From: Clostridium sp. CAG:492
GTDB taxonomy: Bacteria > Bacillota > Clostridia > TANB77 > CAG-508
Assembly (NCBI GenBank): GCA_000434335.1
Contig: FR878232.1
Location: 15,727-79,726 of the forward strand
Length of the DNA stretch: 64,000 bases
Direction of reading: 5' to 3'
A program made the position numbers and the translations under genes. The notes under the pieces were generated by a model. It was not told the DNA's origin. It saw nothing but the letters and a program-made list of their open reading frames with translations, and searched no databases. Shown in pieces: positions 54,201-63,965 of this stretch. Positions within the stretch are counted from its first letter, which is position 1, and each line of letters starts with the position of its first letter.

Positions 54201-57200
54201 TCTAAAGCAGTTCAAAATGCGTTATATTTATTGGAGTATGGTAATAAAAATGATGTAAATTATGAGTCACGTATTGAATTAACAGATGCAAATGGACAAA
54301 TTAATTTTGAAAATTTGGACGTTGAAAAAACATACAAATTATCAGAGCTAAAATGTACAGCTGATTATGAATTAAGTACTGGTGTATTTGAATTTAAAGT
54401 TGTTGAAAATAGCCAAAATGGAAAACTTGAACTTAGTGCTTTATCAGATGGAGCTGGATATAATTCGAGCAGTATTAATGCAAATACTGTAAACATAAAT
54501 GTTCAAGACAAAATTAAGTTTAAGTTAAATTTAACAAAATTTAGACTAGGAACAAGTACAAAAGTTGCTGGTGCATCATATATTATTAAATCTGAAATTG
54601 GCGATGAAGAGCTTAATAAAACAACAAATAGTGATGGTTCAATTGATATTAGTAATTTAACTTTAGATAAAACTTATATTATTGAAGAAATTTCTGCAAG
54701 TGATAATTTTGCTTTGGCACAAGGAAATTTAAAATTTGTTGTAAGTCAAAGTGCCGAAAATGGTGAATTATCAGTAAAAATTCTTGAAAATGGTGCAGGA
54801 TATAAAACTTATACAATAAATCAGTCTGATGAAAAAGTAAGTATACAACTAGAAGATGAAATAAGATATAAAATTGTTTTAAATAAGAAAGATAGCAATT
54901 CTAATGCAAATTTAGTTGGAGTTAAATATCAAATAAAAGGTAAAAATGTAGATACATCTGCATTAACAGATGAAAATGGTAATATTGAATTTTCTAAATT
55001 AGATCTTGGTGAAAAATATATTGTTACAGAAGTTTCAGCTAAAGATTATTACATTAATGAACCATTTGAAGTTAGTGTAACTAAGGATGTACAGGGAAAT
55101 TTAAAATCAAACATTGGAACAATAACTGATAATAAAACAGAGGTTGTATTAAATATAAATGCTACAGATACGAAAATTCCAACATATAATTTAAGTATAG
55201 TTAAAGTTGAAAGAGGTAATAAAAATAAAAAATTATCTGGAGTAACTTTTGTAGTAAAAGGTCCAAACTTAAATGAAGAGGTGACAACTAATGAAGAAGG
55301 TAAAGTTACTATAAATGGATTATATGAACATATTTCAGAAAAAAATGTTGATGGAACATATATAATTCAAGAAAAAGTTGCAGCTGATGGATATATATTA
55401 ACATCTGATATACTAAAAATACAAGTTAATAGATCTGATAACAAATTAAATGCAACTATCTTAGAGGGTGAAAATTTAATTTCTGATGCAGATAATGGAA
55501 AAGATATAGTTTCTGATAATAATAAAATTACATTAACACTTGAAAATATTCCTACTTTTAAAGTAAAAAAGGTCGATTCAGAAACAAATAATCCAATAGC
55601 AAATACAAAGTTTGCTATTTACAAAATTAATTATAATGATGATGGAACTCGAAAAAATGTTGAGGAAGCAAAAGATGGTAATGGTAATGTAATTGGTGAT
55701 GAGGAAACAATAAATAATATTAAATATCATATTATTAAAACAAATGATTTAGGTGAAGCAACTATTAATTTACCAGCAGGTTATTATTATATAGAAGAAA
55801 TTGAAACTGCCGAAGGATATATTTTACCAGAAGGTAATGACAAAATACATTATTTTGGAATTGGTAAAAGCAAACAAAAAAGAGCAGAGTTTACTACTGA
55901 TGAAACTGAAAAATTCAATACAGATTGTTCATATATCAATGACGTAGAAGAAGTTGATGATGGATATATTGTAGTTGGTGAAGCAAAAGATAAGTTTGAT
56001 GTAACACTTTATGATGGTACAACAAAAACTTTGGTTGGTGGATTTATAATAAAATATGATAAAAATGGTAAAAACATATTGTGGTGTGATTCACAAAATG
56101 GAGTTAATGTATTAAGTAATTTAGTAGTTACAGATAATGGAGATATATTGATTACTGGTTCCAACCCATATTTTATAATTTTGAAATATAGCAAAAATGG
56201 ACAATTATTATTAAAAAAGGCTTATCCTGAAATTTTTGGAGATGATTTCGATTTTTCAAGTATTTCTTCATTAGATATAACTTATAGAATAATAAAAACA
56301 GAAAACGGTTTTAAACTTTCAGGTCAAATAGCTAAAGATTCTGATAGTGATATTGTAAAAATTTATACAATTAATCAGGGTGAAAAAATAATATCTAATG
56401 GTAAATTTATAGCAGAATATAATAATGATGTAGAGCTATTAAATTTTTATGGTGAAAATGATGATGAATACAATACCGAATATAATATATACAAAAGAGG
56501 ATCTGTAAAAAAAGATTCATATACAGAAACAGAGTATGATATCACTGCTAAAACAATAACTACTGAAAGTCAAGGTAGTATGCAAGTTCAATATTCTACA
56601 GTATATTCGTTAGATGATGATGGCAACTATAAATGGGCATATACGGTAAATAATGAAAATATAAGATTTTGTGATAGTATAACTATTTCAGATGGAAGTG
56701 TTATAACATCTGGTGTAGTTGAAAAAGATACTACAGTAGTTTTAAATGGTGAGCAGTATGATTTAAAAGTAGGTGGTATATTATTACAATTTAATGAATT
56801 GGGAGTTTTACAAAAAATTGAAAAAGGATATCCATCAGTTCATTGTAGACAACTTATAAAAAATAGTGAAGGTAGATATACTGCTGTTGGATTTGTAAAT
56901 GAAGATGGTAAATATAAGGGAATAATGCAATTTATTGGAATAAAATTATATAATCCAGATCTTCCTGAATTACAACAAATTACTATAAACAATTCAATAA
57001 CAAAATACAAAATAACTACAGAGGTTGTTGAAGGAAATGGTACTGTATCTGGTCAAAATGATAATCCTTATGAAGTTGTTAGATATAAAGAAAATAGTAA
57101 AAATGAAATAAAAGCTATTCCAGATTCTAACTGGAAAGTAAAAAGGATTAAAGTAAATGGCGAAAGTATTGAATATACTGTTTCAGATGATGGAAGTGTA

Positions 57201-60200
57201 ACATTACCTCAATTTATAAATATGACAGAGGATAAACATATTCAGGTTTATTTTCAAAAAATTGATGACAATTATAATTTTGAGTTAACTAAAACATCTG
57301 AAAGTGGAGAACCTTTGGCTAATGCTAAATTTACAATTAAAAAAGTTACCAAATCATCAGATGGTTCTGAAACATTACAAGATGCTAAGGATGCTGATGG
57401 TGATTTTGTTGGATACAATTATTCTATTAATGATGAAGTATATAAAGTTGTAGAATCTAATAATGATGGAATAATAAAAGTTAATTTAGAAAATGGTGAC
57501 TATAGATTAATTGAAATTGAAGCACCTGCTAATTATGAAAAATCTGATAAAAGCTATGATTTTAGTATAAATAATACTTCTGATGAAAGTACTGTTACAA
57601 AATTAAATGTAACTAATGCGAAAAAACAGTATAAAATTACTACCGAAATTCTTAAAAATTCAGAAGGCAAAAGAACTGGTGGAACAATAACTGGATTAAC
57701 TTATTTAGATAGCGTAAAATTAGTAGAAAAAGTAAAATATGGAGAAGATGGAAACACAAACATAAATATTAATCCATTAAATGGTTATGTAATAGAAAAA
57801 TTATATATTGATGGACAAGAATTTTCTGCAAATTTAGATGAAAATGGGTGTGCTGTATTAGATAAATTTAAAAATGTAACACAAGATCATATAGTTCAGG
57901 TTATTTTTGAAAAGAAATATACACTTAAACTAACAAAAAAAGACCAGGATGGAAATGTGCTACAAGGTGCTAAATTTACTATACAAAAAATTACCGAAAA
58001 AGATGGAGCATCTATTAAAGAAAATGCTATAGATAAAAATGGAAATTTAGTTGGAGTATTAGAAAATATAAATGGTGAAAATTTATATGTATTAACAACA
58101 AATGAAAATGGAATAATTACAGCTGATTTACCAAATGGAAACTATATTGCTAAAGAAGTTAAGGCACCTGATGGATATTACTTAGATGATAAAGAAGAAA
58201 GTTTTACTGTAAAAGGACAAGTGCTTGAATTGAAAGAACAATATAAGGGAACTAGACAGTTTGGTTTTAGTAAACCAGGATCTATAACGTGGTATTCTCC
58301 AAAAATTTTAAGAAATAATAAAAGAATAGATATTTCTGGAACTACGTTAACTATGTATGGTGAAAATGAAAGTAAATTATGGAGTAATAATTTAAAAAAG
58401 GAATGTACTGGAAGTTGTGAATTTAATGGAATTGAAGAAAATAATAAATCTGAATTATTAATTTTGGGATATTATTCTGGAAAATTAACTATTGATAAGG
58501 ACTTAGTAGAAAATGCAACAGATGATATTATACTTGATAGTGGTTCAACAAATTATGCTAGAAGCATTATTATAAAAATGAATTCAGATGGAAAAATTAT
58601 TAAATACTTTGAAATCGGAAAAGTTACATCAAATGATCAGAAAAATGGTGTCTACTCTAATGGTATATATGTTCAAAATGATGGAAGTTATGTTATAAGA
58701 TTAGCATTATATGGAAATTATGGAAATAACGGGTGTTTTGATGGTAAAATGATCTTTTCTTCAAATGAAACATTTTATGGAAATGAAATTGAAGAAAATT
58801 TGACTGATAAAGGAGAAATAATGATTCATTTTACAGAAGATGATAAGGTAATAAATATTAATACTTTTCCTCTTCGTGTTGGTGGAACATTACCATATAA
58901 AATTATTGCAAATGGTACAGATTTTATAGGTGTTTCGTCAGTTGAAAATCAAATAACGAAATATGATAAAAACGGAAACGATACTGATATATCTTTAAAT
59001 ATGCCATCTGGATTTACTGAATCAGGAACAACAATGACTGATGATGGAAATTATATATCTTTTGGAAGTATTTATTCTGATAATGAAGAAGGTAAAACTG
59101 TAATTTCCGGTGAATATACTGAAAGTGGAAAGAGAATTATAGTATATAATAGCAATAACTCTCGTGATCCAGCAGTTATAATATATAATTCAAATGGAAA
59201 AATTGTTAATGTATATACTATTGAATGTAATAATTGGGGATTTTTTACATATGGAATTAATCTACCAAATGGAAATATTTTAGCAATTGGAGCTCAAAAT
59301 AATGGTATAAATGTAACTAAAGATAAAGGTGAGGATGGATATACATATTCTAGCACGGAATCTTCTAAAATAATTGTTGAGTTTGCAAGTGATGGAAAAA
59401 TTGTTAATGTAAGTACTACTGATATGCAAGGTAGTATTACGCAAGGAATAATTGTATATGGAATATATACAGTAGATAATAAGGTAGTTATGGTAACTCC
59501 GAATCTTACAGAATATATATATAATACAACAAATAAAAACCAGGTTACTCCTATAGAATTACAAGTCGAAAATACAAAAATGGGTAATGTTATAGTTCAT
59601 CATTACTTAAAGACTGTAGATGGATTACTTACAACTACAAGAGTTGCCGATGATGAAATAATAACCGATGCTATTGGAAAAGAATATAAAACATCACCTA
59701 AAAAAGATCTTAAAAAAGTTGAATTACAAAAAAATGATAATGGAGAATTTATTATTCCTACGAATATGAATGGAACAATTAGCAAAGATACAACAGAGGT
59801 TATATATTATTATGAACCAAAGGCAATTGAGCTTACAATACATCATTATTTGGATGGTACACAAACTAAAATTGCGGATGATAGAAAATATACATTTAAT
59901 CCTAAAACAGTACTTAATGATGATAATACTTACAAAATTATTACTGAAGGAACATATGATGTTGATACAAATGAAGAGTATAATAATTTAATAAATGATT
60001 ATATTCTTACAAGTATAAGTAGTGATGTTAAAGATGAAACAACATTAAACGATATACTAACTTTTAATGAAGATAAAGAGCTAACATTTTATTATAAAAT
60101 TAAACAACATAATATAACTACTAAAGTAGAAAAACATACTGAAATAAGAACAGATAAATTAACAAATGAAAAAAGCGAAATGATAGTCACCGGAGGAACA

Positions 60201-63200
60201 ATAACAGGTGAATATAATGATACTTATAAAAAAGAGAATGAAATTCAATTTGTTGAATTTGTAAAACAAAAGCAAGATAGTACAGTTTCAATAATTGCAA
60301 AACCAGATGAAAACTATGTTGTAAAACAAATAAAATTACAATCAATAACAGATGATGGAAAATTGTCAGAAAACATAATTTATGGTGATGGTGCAATAGA
60401 AAATCCAGAAATAACTGTAAATTATGGAGCTGATAAATCTGTAGCATTATCAGTGTTCAAATCTGTTACACAAAATAAACATATAATAGTTGAGTTTGAA
60501 CCTGCAAAATCAACGGTAATTATACATCACATTATTAAAGGTCAAGATAAAGATTATAAAACACAAACAAAAACAGATTTAATAGGAGAGCCATATGTAT
60601 CTTCACAAATAAATATAACAGGATATGAGTTAGTTAGCGTTTCAGATAATGCAAGTGGAAAATATACAAATGATGTTATAAATGTTTATTATACATATGA
60701 TAAATCAACATTCCAATATACAGTACATTATTTTTATGATGGAATTGAAGATGAAAGTAAAGTTGAAAGTAATAATGCAAAATATCAAGATAAAATAACT
60801 GCATATATAGACAAAAATAAAACTGGATACAAATTTGAAAAAAATGAAAATATTCCTTTAATAATAACTGAAGTAACTGAAAATAATGTAATAAATGTTT
60901 ACTATGTAAAAGATGAGTTTTCATATACAGTTGAATATTATTATGAAAATAAAACAAGTCATCAATATGATAAAGATGAAAAAGCATCAGTTGTTAAATC
61001 TGCACAATATAATGAAAAAATAACTTCATATGTTGATAAAACAAAAAAAGGATATGTATTAGATAAAGTGGAAAATTTACCTTTAACTATAACTGAAATA
61101 GCTGAAAATAATATAATTAAAATATATTATAAATTAGCAGATTACAATTATAGCATACATTATTTTTATAATGGTGTTGAGGATACAGAAGCAGTAGAAA
61201 CAAAAGTAGCTAAATACCAAGATTATATAACCACATATCCAGATAAGATAAAAAGTGGATTTGCACTAGAAAAAACAGAAAATTTACCATTAACAATAAC
61301 TGAAAAAGAGGAAAGTAATGTAATAAACATTTACTATAAATCTGAGTTTAAAATAACAACAGATGTAATTGAACATACAGAAAAATATAAAGATGGTACA
61401 ATAAAAGAAAATGTAAAAGGTGGAACAATAACTGGTGAAGATTTGGATCCATATGAAAAAGTATTAAAGGGTAATATGCCTCAAAATATAATAAAAATTG
61501 TTCCTGAAAAAGAGCTTGATAATGATGGAAATATTATTGGAGAATATGAAATTGTAAATGTAATAATAAAAAATGGAAAATCAGCAGAAGAGCAAACAAA
61601 ATTAGATGTAGAATCATTAGTACAATCAGATGGAAGTATGACAGTTCCAATACAATATATTGCAGATACAAAAACAGGAATGCAATCAGATAAACATATT
61701 GAAGTAGAGTTTAGAAAGAAAACTAAAGTAATTGTTAAATACTTGGAAGAGAAAACGGAAAAAGTTTTATATACAACTCCAGATGGAAAAGATTATGAGG
61801 AACAATTTGGTGTTGAAGGCGAAAGCTATGCAACTAGTAGAAAAATAATTGCAAATTATAAATCTTCAAGTTTGGGAGTTACAAATGATAAAAAAGAACA
61901 AATAGGTTCAACAGGAACGATGTTTGCAGATACTTTAACAATAATATACTGGTATGAAAAAATTCCAGCAGGAATAATTGTAAAACATATTGAAATTGAT
62001 GAAAATGATATAAAACAGGGATTGACATTAGATGTGGGAACAGTATTAAATGAAGAGCTAATTGCAGGATATGTTGGTCTTAATGAAAATATTAAAAGAG
62101 CAAAATATGAAAATTATATATCTGTAAATGGGCCAAAATCAAATGATGAAAATATTGTAATAGCAACAAAAGATGAAGATTTAAAAAATGTAATATACAA
62201 AGAAAATCAGTCTGTAGAAGTTCGTTATTATTATGAAAGACAATATAAAGTGACAACTGGAATTAAACAACATAAAGAGCTAGTAAATGGTAATGAGGTT
62301 TTAGTTGATGGTGGAACAATTTCTAAAGAATATATACAAGATGAACAGGGTAATAAAAAAGAAATTGAATATGAATTAATAAATAAAAATGGATATAATA
62401 AAAAGAAAATTGAAATTATACCAGATGATGGATATAGAGTAAAAGAAGTAACAATAAATGATAAAACATATACAGCAAAACAATTACAGGAGCAAGAAAA
62501 ACACATAATTATTTTGAAAGCAGGAACAGATGAATTAGAAGATGATGCATATTTTAAAAATGTACAAGAAGATAAAAAAGTTATAGTTGAATTTGAAAAA
62601 ATACCTGCAAAAGTGGTTGTAGAATATAAAGATATAGATACAAAAGAAAATTTACTACCAAATAAAGAGCTAGAAGGATATGTAAATGATGAATATAATG
62701 AACCAAAACAAGAAATAGAAAATTATAAACTAACAGATCCAGAGCCTACAAATAACAAAGGAAAAATGACAGAAAATCAAATAACTGTAACATATTGGTA
62801 TAAAAAACAATTTAAAATTACGACAGACGTAATTGAGCATAAAGAAGTTACACATAAAGTAATTGAGCTACCAAAAGTTGGTCAACAGGAAACTGAAATA
62901 ATAACAGTAAAAGGTGGAAGTATTTCTGGTGAAGATGAAACACCTTACGAATTGGTAGATAGGGGAGCAACAACGCAAAAGAAAATTTTATTAAAACCAG
63001 AAGATGGATACAAAATTGTTGGAATTAAAATTAATGGTGTAGGATATGAAATACAGCGAGATGGAGAAACTGAAATAGAGCCTATAAAAGATGTACAAGA
63101 AGATAAGCATATAGAAGTTCAATATGAAAGAGCTAAAACTACACTTACTGTAAAATATTTAGAGCAAGAAACTAATAAAGAGCTTGCAAACGAAGAAAAT

Positions 63201-63566
63201 GTTTCAGCTAATATAAATGAAAAGTATATAACATATGCAAAGAAAATAAATGATTATGAATTAGTAGAAAAACCGGAAAATTCAGAAGGAATACTAAACA
63301 AAGAAGATGGAACTGTGGTAATATATTATTATAAAAAGAAAGTACAAATAGAAGAGCCAAAAGATGATAATAAGCAAGATACAAATAAAAATGAAGAAAA
63401 TGAAGTAAAAAATGATCAAAATTCAGATAAAACAATACCACAACCAATTGAAACAATAATAACAACTGTAAAAACAGGAGATAAAATTTTACTATATTTT
63501 GCAATATTAGCAATATCAGTAATAGTAGTTTTGACTATAGTAAAACATAAAAATAATGAAAAATAA
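51288..63566 (+). CDS. Surface protein 3: 4092-residue multi-domain adhesin
   Basis: An N-terminal hydrophobic helix (about 7-25) without a clear cleavage site leads into a beta-rich region up to about 950. Next are about five SpaA-like units (about 955-1530; LTLTKNKLGTSK, VKKVDSETNNPIANTKFAIY). Then comes a region of short repeats like VDDGYIVVGE and GGFIIKYDKNGKNILW (about 1537-1890) that looks like a beta-propeller, and a B-repeat-like piece (KITTEVVEGNGTVSG). More SpaA units follow, then a second propeller-like region (about 2320-2740). MucBP-type repeats (about 2765-3350) include VIVHHYLK, LTIHHYLDG and three tandem HYFYDG/EYYYEN/HYFYNG units. Further InlB-like B repeats (ITTDVIEH...GGTITGED) follow. 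The end is TTVKTGDK, a membrane helix and KHKNNEK, again with no LPXTG. There is no thioester domain. A giant rod-like adhesin, possibly mucin-binding, is inferred. Confidence 0.75.
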   Translation: MTHKKGFVWTILTIILLIAVYILCAKNTNKKVANLDSETLKSMTYTEITDDDAKIDNCEFVEFSSFFTRDLNGDGKAEKVNGVCKNIDSSATVYFRLSVLSKGYLKNGKISIDGKNFRLDTAIAADDVIAENYIDYDTKQINFVDKVNNGTQKLIESKIKPRIENINDYSKSDNSVIFTGTYVYQDSNGSDVEIPISKKCNLTVDWYGSLSSSIVTKDVIKYSNDKIVTNENGNIDLKFTVKTEEDSYNRLLLNSNIVTVNIPKIKGISASNAIVTNENVSTNYDINSGKLVITRKAVVDENGNITKALPSSNEYEIKMTYPGEIYNNSAKESIVITVPVQSYYTGFNNPGEEFKNEIANNIAKSNVAEKSFAITYENPIGEVYEFDTEVGEYVTYPYDRYVVSKKETMKVYNNISPNQNDTYDVRWIFKRGTSGVIKKTEMYATKADELNSNNSLEDYTTNVGIYIDGAKSMLNSDGYINIYDADKSGNEALLHSFTASDWDKYTKDAPFYYEKSVKNIRAEISESNQNSTLIIHNVKQFDNEKLAQKYSKQEFESLNLIYTNLTGVPYDENSVKLDAETRTEVAYYEDEISRARATISRDKISTVETTENEIIRIQTISENYNESKWKNGEFLIEMPTGITLMTINSVKSNNSKVVIKGYNLFEKDGKYFIKIITENDVPDVYEVYVDCNITPNSKLATVTKELNLYAYNEYYTNYENETKDIYDANNNGNVEELVGISSDEIQFVAPTGLITYQSLTDYNEYGDVTTAPNVAEIAKEQRTATVIINTINNYSNTISSTKILGKIPFEGNKYVITNGNLGSEYTANLNSKIVLDLAENNSTEFSDEKINELKNNIKIYYSTNEVTNNNLQDSSNGWTLESDVKDWSSVKTYLIDLGNFVMDKGDVISFKYEIFVPEGIAYEKTTYSAYAVYFNLDTPDGKLADYTEPNKLGIKVTRKYNLTLTKNKLGTSKAVQNALYLLEYGNKNDVNYESRIELTDANGQINFENLDVEKTYKLSELKCTADYELSTGVFEFKVVENSQNGKLELSALSDGAGYNSSSINANTVNINVQDKIKFKLNLTKFRLGTSTKVAGASYIIKSEIGDEELNKTTNSDGSIDISNLTLDKTYIIEEISASDNFALAQGNLKFVVSQSAENGELSVKILENGAGYKTYTINQSDEKVSIQLEDEIRYKIVLNKKDSNSNANLVGVKYQIKGKNVDTSALTDENGNIEFSKLDLGEKYIVTEVSAKDYYINEPFEVSVTKDVQGNLKSNIGTITDNKTEVVLNINATDTKIPTYNLSIVKVERGNKNKKLSGVTFVVKGPNLNEEVTTNEEGKVTINGLYEHISEKNVDGTYIIQEKVAADGYILTSDILKIQVNRSDNKLNATILEGENLISDADNGKDIVSDNNKITLTLENIPTFKVKKVDSETNNPIANTKFAIYKINYNDDGTRKNVEEAKDGNGNVIGDEETINNIKYHIIKTNDLGEATINLPAGYYYIEEIETAEGYILPEGNDKIHYFGIGKSKQKRAEFTTDETEKFNTDCSYINDVEEVDDGYIVVGEAKDKFDVTLYDGTTKTLVGGFIIKYDKNGKNILWCDSQNGVNVLSNLVVTDNGDILITGSNPYFIILKYSKNGQLLLKKAYPEIFGDDFDFSSISSLDITYRIIKTENGFKLSGQIAKDSDSDIVKIYTINQGEKIISNGKFIAEYNNDVELLNFYGENDDEYNTEYNIYKRGSVKKDSYTETEYDITAKTITTESQGSMQVQYSTVYSLDDDGNYKWAYTVNNENIRFCDSITISDGSVITSGVVEKDTTVVLNGEQYDLKVGGILLQFNELGVLQKIEKGYPSVHCRQLIKNSEGRYTAVGFVNEDGKYKGIMQFIGIKLYNPDLPELQQITINNSITKYKITTEVVEGNGTVSGQNDNPYEVVRYKENSKNEIKAIPDSNWKVKRIKVNGESIEYTVSDDGSVTLPQFINMTEDKHIQVYFQKIDDNYNFELTKTSESGEPLANAKFTIKKVTKSSDGSETLQDAKDADGDFVGYNYSINDEVYKVVESNNDGIIKVNLENGDYRLIEIEAPANYEKSDKSYDFSINNTSDESTVTKLNVTNAKKQYKITTEILKNSEGKRTGGTITGLTYLDSVKLVEKVKYGEDGNTNININPLNGYVIEKLYIDGQEFSANLDENGCAVLDKFKNVTQDHIVQVIFEKKYTLKLTKKDQDGNVLQGAKFTIQKITEKDGASIKENAIDKNGNLVGVLENINGENLYVLTTNENGIITADLPNGNYIAKEVKAPDGYYLDDKEESFTVKGQVLELKEQYKGTRQFGFSKPGSITWYSPKILRNNKRIDISGTTLTMYGENESKLWSNNLKKECTGSCEFNGIEENNKSELLILGYYSGKLTIDKDLVENATDDIILDSGSTNYARSIIIKMNSDGKIIKYFEIGKVTSNDQKNGVYSNGIYVQNDGSYVIRLALYGNYGNNGCFDGKMIFSSNETFYGNEIEENLTDKGEIMIHFTEDDKVININTFPLRVGGTLPYKIIANGTDFIGVSSVENQITKYDKNGNDTDISLNMPSGFTESGTTMTDDGNYISFGSIYSDNEEGKTVISGEYTESGKRIIVYNSNNSRDPAVIIYNSNGKIVNVYTIECNNWGFFTYGINLPNGNILAIGAQNNGINVTKDKGEDGYTYSSTESSKIIVEFASDGKIVNVSTTDMQGSITQGIIVYGIYTVDNKVVMVTPNLTEYIYNTTNKNQVTPIELQVENTKMGNVIVHHYLKTVDGLLTTTRVADDEIITDAIGKEYKTSPKKDLKKVELQKNDNGEFIIPTNMNGTISKDTTEVIYYYEPKAIELTIHHYLDGTQTKIADDRKYTFNPKTVLNDDNTYKIITEGTYDVDTNEEYNNLINDYILTSISSDVKDETTLNDILTFNEDKELTFYYKIKQHNITTKVEKHTEIRTDKLTNEKSEMIVTGGTITGEYNDTYKKENEIQFVEFVKQKQDSTVSIIAKPDENYVVKQIKLQSITDDGKLSENIIYGDGAIENPEITVNYGADKSVALSVFKSVTQNKHIIVEFEPAKSTVIIHHIIKGQDKDYKTQTKTDLIGEPYVSSQINITGYELVSVSDNASGKYTNDVINVYYTYDKSTFQYTVHYFYDGIEDESKVESNNAKYQDKITAYIDKNKTGYKFEKNENIPLIITEVTENNVINVYYVKDEFSYTVEYYYENKTSHQYDKDEKASVVKSAQYNEKITSYVDKTKKGYVLDKVENLPLTITEIAENNIIKIYYKLADYNYSIHYFYNGVEDTEAVETKVAKYQDYITTYPDKIKSGFALEKTENLPLTITEKEESNVINIYYKSEFKITTDVIEHTEKYKDGTIKENVKGGTITGEDLDPYEKVLKGNMPQNIIKIVPEKELDNDGNIIGEYEIVNVIIKNGKSAEEQTKLDVESLVQSDGSMTVPIQYIADTKTGMQSDKHIEVEFRKKTKVIVKYLEEKTEKVLYTTPDGKDYEEQFGVEGESYATSRKIIANYKSSSLGVTNDKKEQIGSTGTMFADTLTIIYWYEKIPAGIIVKHIEIDENDIKQGLTLDVGTVLNEELIAGYVGLNENIKRAKYENYISVNGPKSNDENIVIATKDEDLKNVIYKENQSVEVRYYYERQYKVTTGIKQHKELVNGNEVLVDGGTISKEYIQDEQGNKKEIEYELINKNGYNKKKIEIIPDDGYRVKEVTINDKTYTAKQLQEQEKHIIILKAGTDELEDDAYFKNVQEDKKVIVEFEKIPAKVVVEYKDIDTKENLLPNKELEGYVNDEYNEPKQEIENYKLTDPEPTNNKGKMTENQITVTYWYKKQFKITTDVIEHKEVTHKVIELPKVGQQETEIITVKGGSISGEDETPYELVDRGATTQKKILLKPEDGYKIVGIKINGVGYEIQRDGETEIEPIKDVQEDKHIEVQYERAKTTLTVKYLEQETNKELANEENVSANINEKYITYAKKINDYELVEKPENSEGILNKEDGTVVIYYYKKKVQIEEPKDDNKQDTNKNEENEVKNDQNSDKTIPQPIETIITTVKTGDKILLYFAILAISVIVVLTIVKHKNNEK

Positions 63567-63576
63567 AAATATTAAA

Positions 63577-63613
63577 AAGCCCTAAAAATTACATAATTTT
63601 TAGGGCTTGATTT
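63577..63613. terminator. Bidirectional terminator between surface protein 3 and the zinc-ribbon gene
   Basis: AAGCCCTAAAAATT (63577-63590) pairs with AATTTTTAGGGCTT (63595-63608), loop ACAT, then T-rich. Flanking A and T runs let it work on both strands. Confidence 0.9.
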
Positions 63614-63636
63614 TTGTATTTTTATTAAATTTATTA

Positions 63637-63879
63637 TTACAATTTAATGTTATTTTTAAAATTAAAGTTTTTGTTTTCAATAAATCTTGTCAAATTTTTG
63701 TTAGAAATACCAGTAATATTTGATAAATCATTTACTGAAACAATGTCATTAGTTTCATTTTCTGCAAAATAATTATTTAAAGTTGAAATATCATTATTGT
63801 CCTTAGTAGTGCAAGCAGGGCAAGTATCACTATTAGCTACAAAAAAACAACCACATCTTTTACATTTATTAAAATTCAT
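63637..63879 (-). CDS. YvyF-like zinc-ribbon protein
   Basis: An 80-residue protein: an N-terminal zinc ribbon CKRCGCFF...CPAC (about 6-23), then a small helix-turn-helix-like part SVNDLSNITGISNKNLTRFIENKN. This is the layout of YvyF/TIGR03826 proteins, which in flagellated Firmicutes lie in flagellar gene clusters. No flagellar gene is nearby here. GGAGGG precedes the start on the minus strand. A small regulator is plausible. Confidence 0.65.
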   Translation of the reverse strand: MNFNKCKRCGCFFVANSDTCPACTTKDNNDISTLNNYFAENETNDIVSVNDLSNITGISNKNLTRFIENKNFNFKNNIKL

Positions 63880-63915
63880 AAATAATCCCTCCTAAGATTT
63901 CATATATTTGATATT

Positions 63916-63943
63916 ATTTTACCATAACAAAATAATAATTCAA
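63916..63943 (-). promoter_or_regulatory. Promoter of the zinc-ribbon gene
   Basis: Minus strand TTGAAT (63943-63938), 16-bp spacer, TAAAAT (63921-63916). Confidence 0.5.
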
Positions 63944-63965
63944 GACCTAAATTTGTGTTAATGTG

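Noticed and set aside
33508..63566. LPXTG sorting signals in the giant proteins
   Set aside because: No LPXTG or NPXTN was found before the C-terminal helices; only T[VI]KTG.
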